A DNA stretch of 64,000 bases from an uncultured Verrucomicrobiota bacterium (GCA_903838675.1 CAILZI010000005.1:1-64000); one strand, 5' to 3'. Counted from the first letter of the stretch, positions 16,928-26,396 are shown. A program made the numbers and translations. Notes: generated from the letters alone by a model not told the origin.

Positions 16928-19572
16928 TTGGGCGGCGGAACAAAGGTGGCCATTCGATTGATTTCGATCACAAACTCCGCACCTCCGTCGGGATGATTCC
17001 GAGCAGTGATCTCGCCTCCCTGCGCCTGGACAAAGCCACGTGCGATGGCGAGTCCGAGACCGGTGCCGCCCGCCGGAGATCCCTGCACACGATAGAACTT
17101 TTCAAACACGCGCCGTTCAGTGCCGGCGGGCAGGCCGGGGCCATGATCACGTATGACCACACGCAGCTGCTGATCACGAATTGTGGCGCTGATGTCGACC
17201 GCGGTGCCTGCTGGAGTGTAGATGGCGGCATTGTGCAAAATGTTGGCAACGGCCTGGGTGAGCAAGGCATGATCCAACTTCAGCAGCGGGAAATTATCGG
17301 CAAGGCGAAGCTTCACCTCATGCGAATCCAGAGGTGCGCCCACGGCATGCTGAGCGGCTGCAATGACATCGCGCAGGTCGCACCAGTCGAGGTTCGGCTT
17401 GAGCACATCTGATTCGAGCTGAGTCATTTGCAGCAGGCTGTCCACCACGCGCTGCAGTCGTTGAGTGGCGGTGGTGATCTCTGTAAGGTAAGGGCTCCGC
17501 TGATCTCCCATCCCTTCGAGCGCAGCGGTGATGATCGCGATGGGTGTCTTCAACTCATGGGAGACGCTGTCGAGCAGGGTGCGGTGCAGCTTCTCCGACT
17601 GCGAGAGCATCTCTGCGTGGCTGACGGCTTGAATGAAGTGCTCCTTTTCCAACACGAGAGCGATCTGCAACGCAAAGGCCTCGATCATCTGCCGCGTGAC
17701 GAAGTCGAGACGCGAAGTGTCTTCAAACTGCACCCCCAGCACGCCCATCGTGGCGGTGGCGGTTTGCAGCGGGAACCAGGTGGCGGCGGACTCCGGCAGG
17801 GTGTCGGTGTAACGACCTGCGCACTGCTTGTTCTCATAGCTCCAGGCCACGACACCCCATTCTTTGGGCGAGGGCTGAAAACTGCTGGCCTTATGCGCGG
17901 CTTTCGGCAACGAGCGGTCCTGCTCACGCACCACGAGCGCAGTGTTCGCATTGAGCAGCTCGTTGATCGTGCGCAGCGCTTCAGCAAGACCCTTCGCCGG
18001 CTCGGCGGCCAGCGCGGCGCTCTGGGTGACGCGCAGCAGGGCGTCGGTCTGACGGAGCCGACGACGCTCGGCGACCTCACGCATGCGCAGGCGCGAGGTG
18101 AGGCTGCCCATGCTGAGCGCCACAATGAAGAACATGCCGAACATGATCCAGTCCTCCGGTTTGCTGATATGAAAGGTGAACGTTGGCGGAATGAAAAAGT
18201 AATTCCAACAGAGGGCGCTCAAGGTGGCCATTGTCAGCACCGGTCCACGACTGAAGCGAAGAGCGGCGAGCACGACCGCAAGCAAAAACACCAGGGCGAC
18301 AAACATGTAACCGGTGAACGACACCAGCCCCCAGCACACACTGGCGATGGCAAAAATAGTGACGATCGCCCAGCTGTATTCGCCGACGATCGAATCTGAC
18401 ACCGGCTCCTGAAGCGGGACAATGTTACGTGACTTGTCGGCGGCAGCCAGAGGCCGCACGACACACACGTCGATGTCGCCGCTGCCAACAATGAGTGCAT
18501 CCGCGAGCGATTTGCTCCACAAGCCCGCCTTTTCCGGCTTGCCAACGACGATTTGAGAGACGTTGCGTTCACGGGCGACCTGAAGCAGGGCTTCTGAGAT
18601 GTTTTCCCCAGTTACAGAAACGACTTCACCGCCGAGTTTGCGCGCGAGCCCAAGTGCACGGGTGAGGCGGTCCTGCTCGATGGGAGTGAGGACACGCGAA
18701 CCTTCCACCCATACGACGAGCCAGGGGCAGTTCAGCCGCGTGGCGGCGCGGCGCGTCCAGCGGATGAGGCTTTCGGCATAAGGGCTTGGTCCCACGCCAA
18801 CCATCAGGCGTGCATTGGTTTTCCAAGCACTGCTGACACGTTTGGCGCGGCGGATGTCTTCCAGATCACGATCCACCTGCTCGGCGGTGAAGCGCAGAGC
18901 CAGCTCGCGGAGCGCCGTGAGATTTCCTTCTTTAAAGAAGCCGCTCACAGCCTCCTCTGCACGCTCTCCGAGATACACTTTACCGTCGGCCATGCGCTCC
19001 AGCAGCTTTTCGACGCTGAGGTCGATGAGCTGGATCTCATGCGCACGATCAAGGATGGAGTCAGGCACGGTTTCTTGAATCGCCACGCCGCTGATCTGCC
19101 GTACGATGTCCACCTGGCTGTCAATGTGCTGAACGTTGAGCGTGGTATAGACGTCGATTCCTGAGTCGATCAGCTCCAGCACGTCCTGGTAGCGCTTCGC
19201 ATGGCGCGATCCGGGCACGTTGGTGTGAGCAAGTTCATCCACCAGCACAAGCTCTGGCCGCTGCTGCAGAACGGCGTCGATGTCAAACTCCTCCAGCATA
19301 AAGCTGCGATGCTCCAGCTGCTTGCGTGGCAAAACACGCATGCCTTCCAGCAGCGAGGCGGTTTCATGCCGGCCATGGGTTTCAACGATGCCGACGAGCA
19401 CGTCCACTCCTTCTTTTAACCGCTGCCGACCCGCCTGCAGCATGGCGTAGGTCTTCCCGACGCCCGGACACATGCCCAGGAAGATGAACAATCTGCCCTG
19501 TTTTACCCGGGCTTCGTCACGCTGCATCTCCGCGAGCAACGCATCTGGGTCTGGCCTGTTATCTTCTTTCAT
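16924..19572 (-). CDS. kdpD: KdpD sensor histidine kinase
   Basis: 882 residues, full length for the family. Order of domains: KdpD N-terminal P-loop domain (about 25-235; Walker A GMCPGVGKT at 33-41 and VLVDELAHTNVPGSRH), a universal-stress-like domain (about 250-370), DUF4118 with four membrane helices (about 400-505), a GAF-like region (about 525-650), HisKA with His672 in DSVSHELKTPIAII, and HATPase to the end. KdpD senses K+ limitation and phosphorylates KdpE. It follows the glycosyltransferase-like gene by 12 bases and overlaps kdpE by four. Confidence 0.95.
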   Translation of the reverse strand: MKEDNRPDPDALLAEMQRDEARVKQGRLFIFLGMCPGVGKTYAMLQAGRQRLKEGVDVLVGIVETHGRHETASLLEGMRVLPRKQLEHRSFMLEEFDIDAVLQQRPELVLVDELAHTNVPGSRHAKRYQDVLELIDSGIDVYTTLNVQHIDSQVDIVRQISGVAIQETVPDSILDRAHEIQLIDLSVEKLLERMADGKVYLGERAEEAVSGFFKEGNLTALRELALRFTAEQVDRDLEDIRRAKRVSSAWKTNARLMVGVGPSPYAESLIRWTRRAATRLNCPWLVVWVEGSRVLTPIEQDRLTRALGLARKLGGEVVSVTGENISEALLQVARERNVSQIVVGKPEKAGLWSKSLADALIVGSGDIDVCVVRPLAAADKSRNIVPLQEPVSDSIVGEYSWAIVTIFAIASVCWGLVSFTGYMFVALVFLLAVVLAALRFSRGPVLTMATLSALCWNYFFIPPTFTFHISKPEDWIMFGMFFIVALSMGSLTSRLRMREVAERRRLRQTDALLRVTQSAALAAEPAKGLAEALRTINELLNANTALVVREQDRSLPKAAHKASSFQPSPKEWGVVAWSYENKQCAGRYTDTLPESAATWFPLQTATATMGVLGVQFEDTSRLDFVTRQMIEAFALQIALVLEKEHFIQAVSHAEMLSQSEKLHRTLLDSVSHELKTPIAIITAALEGMGDQRSPYLTEITTATQRLQRVVDSLLQMTQLESDVLKPNLDWCDLRDVIAAAQHAVGAPLDSHEVKLRLADNFPLLKLDHALLTQAVANILHNAAIYTPAGTAVDISATIRDQQLRVVIRDHGPGLPAGTERRVFEKFYRVQGSPAGGTGLGLAIARGFVQAQGGEITARNHPDGGAEFVIEINRMATFVPPPK

Positions 19573-19584
19573 GGCATTGGAGGG

Positions 19585-21015
19585 TTACTCACCGTTTTTG
19601 ATGCGTTTATTCTTTACCCGGGTCTGTGGGAACTGTTTCTTGTCCTTCTGATAATAGCAGATTTCCACCAGGGTGGGCCAGAGCTCCAAGGAAGCATGAA
19701 TCTGGCTGATGACGTCGTCAACGATGCGGCTGACGTTCTGCTGGAAGAAATCGGGCTCAAATCCATAAAAGACCTTGGCGAGGTTTTCCGCGAAGAGGTT
19801 CAACGTCTGGCGGCGCCCGGCATCCTTGGTCCTGGCGGCGGACTCAAGCACGCGAGCGTGAACGGCAGTGACCTTCTGCAGTATCTCCTGTGTGTCGTCG
19901 AGTGTTACCTCGCCTTTGTAACGGAACTTGATGCCGAGATCGTCGCGCTGATACACGGAATCCTTGATCTTCTTCTTGAGCAGGCTGCACAGCTCCTCGT
20001 TGAAGACCTCCATCGCCATGGGGTTGCGCATGTAGTTGCTCTTGGTGTGGCGCTGCACGGCATCTACATGCGCGGCGGCGATGCCGGACTGCTGGATCCA
20101 CAAACGGTAGATGTAATCTTCAAACCGCAGGCGTGTTGGGAAGAAAGGAGGGAGGCCCAGGCGGTTGTCATAGCCCGCGACGCCGCAGTCGATGCGCCAG
20201 TTCTTGTTGGTGACGACCGGCCGAAAATTCACCAGCACATACACGTCGTTCAGCGCATTGATGTCGGCCTGGGATTCATCGGTTAGAAACATCTCCACAT
20301 AATCCAGCGCGTCGATGTCATTGGTGCCGGTGCGGTAGGTCTGGGCGATCTTCACGATGGAATCACGCGAGACTTTTCCCGTTTGCAGATCCAGCGAATT
20401 TTCCCGTGAGAAATTGTTTGTCGTGTTGGTCTCCAGATCCATGGAGGTGTCCACCAGCAGCTCACCCTTTTCGTAGTTGGCGGGCATCTGTGCGACTTTT
20501 TTGCCGAGCGCCTCCTTGAATGCGGTGAGCAGGTCGAAGGACTTATGGACGTAGCCTTTGTCGGACGTGCGGTACAGCTTGCCCCGGCACACTTCACCCG
20601 GTGCGAGACTTTCCAGTCCGTCCTCGATCAAAGCGTCTGGCCGCATGTCATCATCGGAGCTGATGAGGTATTGCCCGAGCGTGTAGATGAGGGTGAAGTT
20701 GCGATTACCACCATAGCTGGGGCGGAAGAGGTTGCGCACCAGAGAGTCCAGCTTTTGCCCCCGCAGCTTGTGATTGAGGAAACTGATGAATTCCTCCTTC
20801 TCACGCGGACCCACGTAGATGAGTTCGTTGGCGGTCCGGGTCTGCTCCAGCAGCGAGTAATACTTCTGATGGTTCGCGAAACTGGAGTCGTCGAAGACCA
20901 TGATTTTGGCCGAATGGCCGTTGCGCCAGAAGTTGTCATCGTAAGCCTCGATGGTTTCTGGAACATCCCGCAATCGGTAGGTTGGAATCGTGAAGATGGT
21001 TTGAGGCTGGTTCAT
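19585..21015 (-). CDS. Glycosyltransferase-like protein embedded in the kdp operon
   Basis: 476 residues, no signal peptide or membrane segment. It begins with a GT-A-like Rossmann start (TIFTIPTYRLRDVPETIEAY, IMVFDDSS), has GGNRNFTLIYTLGQYLISSDDDMRP around residue 120 with a DDD cluster resembling a DxD metal/nucleotide-sugar motif, and RLRFEDYIYRLW around 310, where GT2 enzymes often place the catalytic ED. The C-terminal 130 residues are helical and charged. It lies between a KdpC-tail-like gene (33 bases) and kdpD (12 bases) in the same orientation, so it is very probably cotranscribed with kdp. I know no glycosyltransferase as a standard part of Kdp; the role is open. Confidence 0.65.
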   Translation of the reverse strand: MNQPQTIFTIPTYRLRDVPETIEAYDDNFWRNGHSAKIMVFDDSSFANHQKYYSLLEQTRTANELIYVGPREKEEFISFLNHKLRGQKLDSLVRNLFRPSYGGNRNFTLIYTLGQYLISSDDDMRPDALIEDGLESLAPGEVCRGKLYRTSDKGYVHKSFDLLTAFKEALGKKVAQMPANYEKGELLVDTSMDLETNTTNNFSRENSLDLQTGKVSRDSIVKIAQTYRTGTNDIDALDYVEMFLTDESQADINALNDVYVLVNFRPVVTNKNWRIDCGVAGYDNRLGLPPFFPTRLRFEDYIYRLWIQQSGIAAAHVDAVQRHTKSNYMRNPMAMEVFNEELCSLLKKKIKDSVYQRDDLGIKFRYKGEVTLDDTQEILQKVTAVHARVLESAARTKDAGRRQTLNLFAENLAKVFYGFEPDFFQQNVSRIVDDVISQIHASLELWPTLVEICYYQKDKKQFPQTRVKNKRIKNGE

Positions 21016-21048
21016 GGTTGGAGGGGGGGATTCGGATTCAGGTCGGAA

Positions 21049-21429
21049 TCATCGCAGCTTGTCGAGCGCGAGGTTGAGTTGCAGTGCGTTGACGTGGTCA
21101 ATGCAGACCACGTGCGCTGAGGCTGGAACGGTCAGCTTTACAATGAGCTGGCTGATTTGAGCAGCGGCCTCGGGCGCGAGCTTTCGCTCTTGGATAATCC
21201 GATTCATCTGCGTCCTGGCATTGGCCACGGAGATGCAGGGATAGGGCATTGAACCGCTCTTTTCGCAGATCCGAAAATATTCCGGTCCGGTGTATTTTTG
21301 CGCAAGCCTGGATTCCGCGAAATGGGCAATCAGCGCAAAGAAGAGCAGCAGCAGGCTGAGCGCGGTGAGGAAAACCGCCCAGACACGCAGCGGCACTCTG
21401 CCGGCCTTGGATGTTCGAGCGAAGGGCAT
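21049..21429 (-). CDS. KdpC C-terminal-like membrane-anchored protein
   Basis: 126 residues from the ATG at 21429; a TTG four codons upstream is an alternative start. One membrane helix (about residues 15-38) is followed by a soluble domain. From PYPCISVANARTQMNRI onward it lines up with the end of the neighbouring KdpC (LDPHISVKNAELQAARV), and both proteins close almost identically: VNALQLNLALDKLR here and VNVLELNLALDAAK in KdpC. The middle part of KdpC, about 90 residues including GSSLLGQ and the catalytic-chaperone region, is missing. Two cysteines not present in KdpC (ICEKSG, YPCISV) occur. It sits 48 bases after kdpC. Probably an accessory or regulatory paralogue formed by duplication and internal loss. 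Confidence 0.7.
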   Translation of the reverse strand: MPFARTSKAGRVPLRVWAVFLTALSLLLLFFALIAHFAESRLAQKYTGPEYFRICEKSGSMPYPCISVANARTQMNRIIQERKLAPEAAAQISQLIVKLTVPASAHVVCIDHVNALQLNLALDKLR

Positions 21430-21489
21430 GACTTTGAGCAATGCGACGGCGCTCCGGCTTTATGACCGGAGGCCGTCTGTGAGACTGGC

Positions 21490-22077
21490 TTACTTGGCAG
21501 CATCGAGCGCCAGGTTCAGTTCGAGCACATTCACACCGGCATCACCCAGGATGCCGAGGTCGGGCTTGGTTGTGCTGGCGGCGATGAGTTCTTTGACCTT
21601 CTCGACGCCAAGGCCACGGGCTTTCGCAACGCGGGCGGCTTGCAGTTCGGCGTTCTTCACGCTGATGTGCGGATCGAGGCCGCTGCCGGAGGTGGTGACA
21701 GCATCGGCGGGCACTGCGGCGGTGGCAGCAAGGCCTTCGGTGGTGCGATAAGCGGCGATGCGGTCTTTGATCGCATCGTTCAGCTTTTGCGAGGTGGGGC
21801 CGAGATTGCTGCCGCTGGAACTGGCGCCATCATAGCCGAATGCACCCGCAGCCGAGGGACGGGTGTGGAAGTATTTTTCACCGGCGAAGACCTGGCCGAG
21901 CAAGCTTGAGCCGCGCACGGTGCCGTCCTTGTCCACGATGAGGCTGCCATCAGCCTTGCGCTTGAACGCAACCTGGGAAACACCCCAGACAGCCACCGGA
22001 TACAAACCACAAAGAACTACAGCGAAGACGAGGGTGGAGACGACGGCTGCACGGATATCAGAGAAGAGAGCTTTCAT
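21490..22077 (-). CDS. kdpC: KdpC subunit of the K+-transporting ATPase
   Basis: 195 residues from the ATG at 22077, which begins the usual KdpC N-terminus (MKALFSDIRAAVVSTLVFAV) four bases after kdpB; the longer open frame upstream overlaps kdpB and is not supported. One membrane helix, then the periplasmic domain with GSSLLGQVFAGEKYFHTRPS, the family hallmark, and the C-terminal DPHISVKNAELQAARVAKAR. KdpC stabilises the KdpA-KdpB assembly and raises ATP affinity. Confidence 0.94.
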   Translation of the reverse strand: MKALFSDIRAAVVSTLVFAVVLCGLYPVAVWGVSQVAFKRKADGSLIVDKDGTVRGSSLLGQVFAGEKYFHTRPSAAGAFGYDGASSSGSNLGPTSQKLNDAIKDRIAAYRTTEGLAATAAVPADAVTTSGSGLDPHISVKNAELQAARVAKARGLGVEKVKELIAASTTKPDLGILGDAGVNVLELNLALDAAK

Positions 22078-22081
22078 AGGA

Positions 22082-24103
22082 TTAAGCGAGGTGAAGGGTG
22101 GTGATGATGAGGTCGATGGCCTTGATGCCGATGAATGGCACGATGATGCCACCGAGACCGTAGATGAGCAGATTGCGCTGAAGCACGGCAACTGCTCCAA
22201 CCGCACGATATTGAACGCCTTTCAGCGCGAGCGGGATCAAGGCGACGATGATGAGCGCATTGAAGATGATGGCGCTCAGAATGGCGCTCTGCGGAGAGAC
22301 CAGGCCCATGATGTTGAGCGGGCTGATCGCCGGGAAGGTGACCATGAGCATCGCCGGGATGATGGCGAAGTATTTGGCGACGTCGTTGGCGATGCTGAAC
22401 GTGGTGAGCGAACCGCGCGTCATGAGGAGCTGTTTGCCAATCTCGACGATCTCAATGAGCTTGGTCGGATTACTGTCGAGATCGACCATGTTGCCGGCTT
22501 CACGAGCGGCCTGCGTGCCGGTATTCATGGCGACGCCGACATCGGCCTGGGCAAGTGCGGGCGCATCATTGGTGCCGTCACCAGTCATGGCGACGAGATG
22601 ACCGGCGGCCTGCTCAGCGCGAATGCGTTTGAGTTTATCCTCGGGCGTGGCCTGCGCCATGAAGTCATCGACACCCGCCTCCGCGGCGATGGCGGCGGCA
22701 GTCATAGGATTGTCACCGGTGATCATCACGGTGCGGATGCCCATCTTGCGCAGCTGGGCAAAGCGCTCCTTGATGCCGCCTTTGACGACGTCTTTGAGTT
22801 CGACAACACCGAGCACATTGCTGCCCTCGCAGACGACGAGTGGTGTACGTCCGGCGCGGGAGGCAGTTTCGACAACCTTGGCGACGTCAGCGGGATAAAC
22901 ACCGCCGAGTTTTTCGATGTGGGCTTTGATCGAGTCTGCCGCGCCTTTACGAATGTAGCGACCATCGAGATCCACACCGCTCATGCGAGTCTGTGCCGTG
23001 AAGGGAATGAAGGTGGCATGAGGTTCGGCGAGTTCGCGGCCGCGAATGTTGAACTTCTCTTTGGCTAGCACGACGATGCTGCGGCCTTCGGGCGTTTCAT
23101 CGGCCAGGGAGGCAAGCTGTGCTGCGTCGGCGAGTTGCTGTTCGGTGATGCCAGGTGCGGGGCGGAAATCGGACGCCATGCGGTTGCCAATGGTGATCGT
23201 GCCGGTTTTGTCGAGCAGGAGCACGTCAATGTCTCCCGCGGCTTCCACCGCACGGCCGGAGGTGGCCATGACGTTGCGACGAATGAGGCGGTCGATGCCG
23301 CTGATGCCGATGGCGCTGAGCAGGCCACCGATGGTGGTGGGTATCAGGCATACGAGCAGCGCGATGAGCACTGGCGTGGAGAAATCGGTGGCCGAGTAGA
23401 TGCCAAAGGGCTTCAGCGTCACGACCACCAGCAGGAAGATCAACGTCAGCGCGGAGAGCAGAATGGTAAGCGCGATTTCATTCGGAGTTTTCTGACGTTT
23501 CGCGCCTTCGACCATCGCGATCATGCGGTCGATGAAGGTGTTGCCTTTTTCAGAGGTGATCTGAATGACGATGCGGTCACTGATGACGCGTGTGCCGCCG
23601 GTGACTGCGCTGCGGTCACCACCGCTTTCGCGAATGACGGGTGCGGATTCGCCGGTGATGGCAGCTTCATCCACGCTGGCGATGCCTTCGATGACTTCGC
23701 CATCGGCAGGGATCACATCGCCCGTTTCACAGACGACGAGATCGCCTTTTTCGAGAGAGGGAGCCGGCACGATGGATTCGTTGCCGTTTTTGAGGCGGCG
23801 TGCCATGGTGTCTTTGCGCGCGGCGCGCAGGCTGGCGGCCTGGGCCTTGCCACGGCCTTCAGCGACGGCCTCGGCGAAGTTGGCAAAGAGCACGGTGAAC
23901 CACAGCCAGATGGCGAGCTGGATGATGAAGAAGTGATCGGCCTTGGCAGTGAAGATGCCGACGGTGGTCAGCACCGCGCCGACCAGGGTCACGAACATGA
24001 CCGGGTTCTTCACCATGAGGCGAGGGTCGAGCTTTTTAAATGCGTCGCCCACAGCTGGTCCGGCGATGGACCAGTCAAAGAGAGATGGAGCTTTGTGAGA
24101 CAT
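22082..24103 (-). CDS. kdpB: KdpB, P-type ATPase catalytic subunit
   Basis: 673 residues, the normal KdpB length. The phosphorylated aspartate is Asp298 in [13 protein letters not shown]; the actuator motif appears as ITGESAPVI and the hinge as [21 protein letters not shown]. Membrane helices at the start, middle and end match the KdpB pattern. It drives K+ uptake through KdpA by ATP hydrolysis at the inner membrane. Long open frames on the opposite strand (for example 21863-23068) are shadows of its codon bias. Confidence 0.96.
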   Translation of the reverse strand: MSHKAPSLFDWSIAGPAVGDAFKKLDPRLMVKNPVMFVTLVGAVLTTVGIFTAKADHFFIIQLAIWLWFTVLFANFAEAVAEGRGKAQAASLRAARKDTMARRLKNGNESIVPAPSLEKGDLVVCETGDVIPADGEVIEGIASVDEAAITGESAPVIRESGGDRSAVTGGTRVISDRIVIQITSEKGNTFIDRMIAMVEGAKRQKTPNEIALTILLSALTLIFLLVVVTLKPFGIYSATDFSTPVLIALLVCLIPTTIGGLLSAIGISGIDRLIRRNVMATSGRAVEAAGDIDVLLLDKTGTITIGNRMASDFRPAPGITEQQLADAAQLASLADETPEGRSIVVLAKEKFNIRGRELAEPHATFIPFTAQTRMSGVDLDGRYIRKGAADSIKAHIEKLGGVYPADVAKVVETASRAGRTPLVVCEGSNVLGVVELKDVVKGGIKERFAQLRKMGIRTVMITGDNPMTAAAIAAEAGVDDFMAQATPEDKLKRIRAEQAAGHLVAMTGDGTNDAPALAQADVGVAMNTGTQAAREAGNMVDLDSNPTKLIEIVEIGKQLLMTRGSLTTFSIANDVAKYFAIIPAMLMVTFPAISPLNIMGLVSPQSAILSAIIFNALIIVALIPLALKGVQYRAVGAVAVLQRNLLIYGLGGIIVPFIGIKAIDLIITTLHLA

Positions 24104-24137
24104 ATGCGTTGGAGTTGGGAATGGTGTGAATCAGCGA

Positions 24138-25949
24138 TTAGAAGAGTTTGCCACCGGCCGTGAAGAAGTGCTCAACGATGGGGCCGAGAGCGAGGGCGGG
24201 AAGGAAGTTGAGAGCGCCAATGAGGACCACCGTGCCAATGAGCAGGATGGTGAAGGTGGCGCCTGATACGGGGAAGGTGCCTGCGCTGGGTGGTGCGATT
24301 TTTTTCTGCACCAGTGATCCGGCGAGAGCCATGATCGGCACGATCATGAGGAAGCGCCCGATGAGCATCGCAAAGGCAAGCGTGACGTTGTAGTGCGGAT
24401 CACCGTTGGCAGGATTTGCCGTGAGGCCGGCGAAGGCACTGCCGTTGTTGCCGGTGGCGGAACTGTAGGCATAGAGGATTTCGCTGAAGCCATGCGGCCC
24501 GGCGTTGTTGAGGCCCGCGAGCCCCCAGTCACTGACGCAAGCCCAGGCGGTGAAGCCAAGGATGGACAGGCACAGCACGAGCAGTGAGAGCATGGCCATC
24601 TTCACATCGTAGGCCTGGATCTTTTTGCCCAGATACTCCGGCGTACGGCCGACCATGAGTCCGGCAATAAAGACGGCGAGAACGACGAAGACGAGCATGC
24701 CATACAGACCCGCGCCGACACCGCCGATGACGACTTCGCCCAGCTCCATCATAAAAAGCGGCACGAGTCCGCCGATGGCTGTGAAGGAATCATGCATCGC
24801 GTTCACCGCACCGCAGGAAGCTGCGGTGGTGATGGTGGCGAACAGCGAGGAGTTGAAGATGCCAAAGCGCACTTCCTTGCCCTCCATGTTGCCATCTGCA
24901 GCGGCTACGCCGAGGGCTTGATGGATCGGATTGCCCGCTGCTTCAAAGTGCGCACACACGAGCACCCCGCCCACAAAGAGCAGCATCATCGCAGCCCAAA
25001 CTGCCCAGCCGTGAGCCTGGTTCTTGACCATGCGACCGAGGAAGTAGGTCAGAGCGCTGCCGATGGCGAAGATCGAGAGCATTTGGACGAAGTTTGAGAG
25101 CGGTGTCGGATTCTCAAAAGGATGCGCCGCGTTGGCATTTACATAGCCACCGCCATTGGTGCCGAGCATTTTGATGGCGATCTGCGAGGCCATGGGGCCT
25201 TGCACGATGGTCTGTTCGGCGACGGTCTTGTCTTCCATCACCGGCTTGCCTGCGGCATCCATCACGGGCTGATTGCTCGCATCCATCTTCGCGACTTGAA
25301 CGGTCTGCGCTTCGACGAGCTTGGCGGTGTCGTAGGGTTTGAAATTTTGCACAATGCCCTGAGAGACGAGGAAGAGAGCAAACACCATGCAGAGGGGCAG
25401 CAGCAGGTAGTAGGTGGTGCGTACCAGATCGACCCAGAAGTTGCCCAGTGTCGTGGCGGAGGCACGTGCGATGCCGCGCACCAGCGCCGCTGCAATCGAG
25501 ATACCGACAGCCGCCGAGGTGAAGTTGTGAATCGTCAGCCCGACCATCTGCGAGAAGTAGCTCATCGTGCTTTCGCCGCCGTAGCTCTGCCAGTTGGTGT
25601 TGGTGGTGAAGCTCACCGCCGTGTTGAATGCGAGGTGGTCGCTGAGACCCGGCAGGTGCTGCGGGTTCAGCGGCAGCAGATGCTGGTAGCGCAAGATCAG
25701 GTAGGTGAACAAGACGCCCACCAGGCTGAAGAGCAGCATGGCCAGCGTGTATTGCTTCCAGCCCTGCTCCTTGTTGCGGTCCAGGCCCATCAGCGAATAG
25801 GTGAGCCTTTCGAGCGGGCGGATCACTGGATCGAGCCAGGTTTTACCGTTCACATCCAGCACCTGGGTCAGGTAGATCCCAAGGGGTTTGGTGATAAGCG
25901 CGAGGAGCCCAATGAAGAGCGCGAATTGAAGCCAGTCAGTCGAGTGCAT
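24138..25949 (-). CDS. kdpA: KdpA, K+-translocating subunit
   Basis: 603 residues with about ten membrane helices; it is a member of the superfamily of K+ transporters with four pore repeats. Family marks include LAFNTAVSFTTNTNWQSYGG (first filter repeat region), NGGGYVNANAAHPFENPTPL and SSATGNNGSAFAGL. A loop near residues 205-235 rich in Lys, Val and Met (VQVAKMDASNQPVMDAAGK) is longer than in Escherichia coli. It follows kdpF by 10 bases and precedes kdpB by 34. Confidence 0.96.
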   Translation of the reverse strand: MHSTDWLQFALFIGLLALITKPLGIYLTQVLDVNGKTWLDPVIRPLERLTYSLMGLDRNKEQGWKQYTLAMLLFSLVGVLFTYLILRYQHLLPLNPQHLPGLSDHLAFNTAVSFTTNTNWQSYGGESTMSYFSQMVGLTIHNFTSAAVGISIAAALVRGIARASATTLGNFWVDLVRTTYYLLLPLCMVFALFLVSQGIVQNFKPYDTAKLVEAQTVQVAKMDASNQPVMDAAGKPVMEDKTVAEQTIVQGPMASQIAIKMLGTNGGGYVNANAAHPFENPTPLSNFVQMLSIFAIGSALTYFLGRMVKNQAHGWAVWAAMMLLFVGGVLVCAHFEAAGNPIHQALGVAAADGNMEGKEVRFGIFNSSLFATITTAASCGAVNAMHDSFTAIGGLVPLFMMELGEVVIGGVGAGLYGMLVFVVLAVFIAGLMVGRTPEYLGKKIQAYDVKMAMLSLLVLCLSILGFTAWACVSDWGLAGLNNAGPHGFSEILYAYSSATGNNGSAFAGLTANPANGDPHYNVTLAFAMLIGRFLMIVPIMALAGSLVQKKIAPPSAGTFPVSGATFTILLIGTVVLIGALNFLPALALGPIVEHFFTAGGKLF

Positions 25950-25959
25950 GGTGGTGGGA

Positions 25960-26043
25960 TTAGAATTTTTCCGGCCGGATCATGGCCACGAAGAGGTAGA
26001 GGAACAGAAGCAGGGCGATGACGCCCACGATGATAGTTTCCAT
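25960..26043 (-). CDS. kdpF: KdpF small subunit
   Basis: 27 residues, METIIVGVIALLLFLYLFVA then MIRPEKF. A single membrane helix ending in the R/A-P-E-x-F type tail seen in KdpF proteins, immediately before kdpA. KdpF stabilises the KdpABC complex. Confidence 0.88.
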   Translation of the reverse strand: METIIVGVIALLLFLYLFVAMIRPEKF

Positions 26044-26056
26044 GGCGGTGGTTGGT

Positions 26057-26140
26057 TTAGAGTTGCTCGCAGAAACGCACGTAAAGTGCGCTGATGATGA
26101 AGAAGGCCAGCGTGAGGCCGGTGTAGATGATGTCGTTCAT
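26057..26140 (-). CDS. Micro membrane protein upstream of kdpF (copy 1)
   Basis: 27 residues: MNDIIYTGLTLAFFIISALY then VRFCEQL. One hydrophobic helix with a short positively charged end. It ends 13 bases before kdpF and is a clear relative of the next upstream micro-gene; the shared pattern is MND-I/L-I, LT-L/V-A, FI-x-SA and VRF. Similar short membrane peptides near kdpF exist in other bacteria to my recollection. Probably an accessory of KdpFABC. Confidence 0.65.
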   Translation of the reverse strand: MNDIIYTGLTLAFFIISALYVRFCEQL

Positions 26141-26160
26141 GGCGGGTTAGGTGTTAGGTT

Positions 26161-26232
26161 TTAGAAGCGCACGAAAACTGCACTGGCGATAAAGGCGGCC
26201 ACAGTGAGACAGAGGAAGATGAGATCGTTCAT
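26161..26232 (-). CDS. Micro membrane protein upstream of kdpF (copy 2)
   Basis: 23 residues: MNDLIFLCLTVAAFIASAVF then VRF. It lies 20 bases upstream of copy 1 and shares its start, hydrophobic core and VRF end, so the two look like a tandem duplication. It would be the first gene of the kdp operon. No strong ribosome binding site is seen, and there is no expression evidence, so the call depends on similarity to its neighbour. Confidence 0.55.
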   Translation of the reverse strand: MNDLIFLCLTVAAFIASAVFVRF

Positions 26233-26306
26233 GATGCGGTAGTAGGATTGTCCACCGCCAAGATGCATGCTCACCCGATCCTGCCGAGTTAAAGGCAGGA
26301 CGTGCG

Positions 26307-26325
26307 GCGTCAAAAAAGCGTAAAA
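26307..26325 (-). promoter_or_regulatory. Putative KdpE-type operator of the kdp operon
   Basis: The minus strand reads TTTTACGCTTTTTTGACGC, with half-sites TTAC and TGAC 11 bases apart. It lies 74 bases upstream of the first micro-gene. It is strikingly like the site in front of the second kinase gene (16 of 19) and recalls the T-rich KdpE site of Escherichia coli. Confidence 0.55.
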
Positions 26326-26375
26326 GAGAGGCTTAGACCAGGCCTTCGCTGTTCTGACTGAGTGGCTTGGGAGAG

Positions 26376-26396
26376 CCTAAACTGGCCTAAAACTGG
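26376..26396. repeat. Tandem direct repeat in the kdp promoter region
   Basis: CCTAAACTGG at 26376-26385 is followed directly by CCTAAAACTGG at 26386-26396. One helical turn between copies suggests a regulator binding on one DNA face. It is not found upstream of kup or the second kinase gene. Confidence 0.6.

Noticed and set aside
21490-22206. Longer KdpC start at 22206
   Set aside because: The extra 43 residues are Ser-rich and overlap kdpB; the ATG at 22077 gives the normal KdpC N-terminus.
21863-24163. Two open frames (401 and 342 codons) on the plus strand across kdpB
   Set aside because: Their products are Asp/Gly/His-rich with no recognisable motif and mirror the codons of kdpB; the opposite strand gene is certain.
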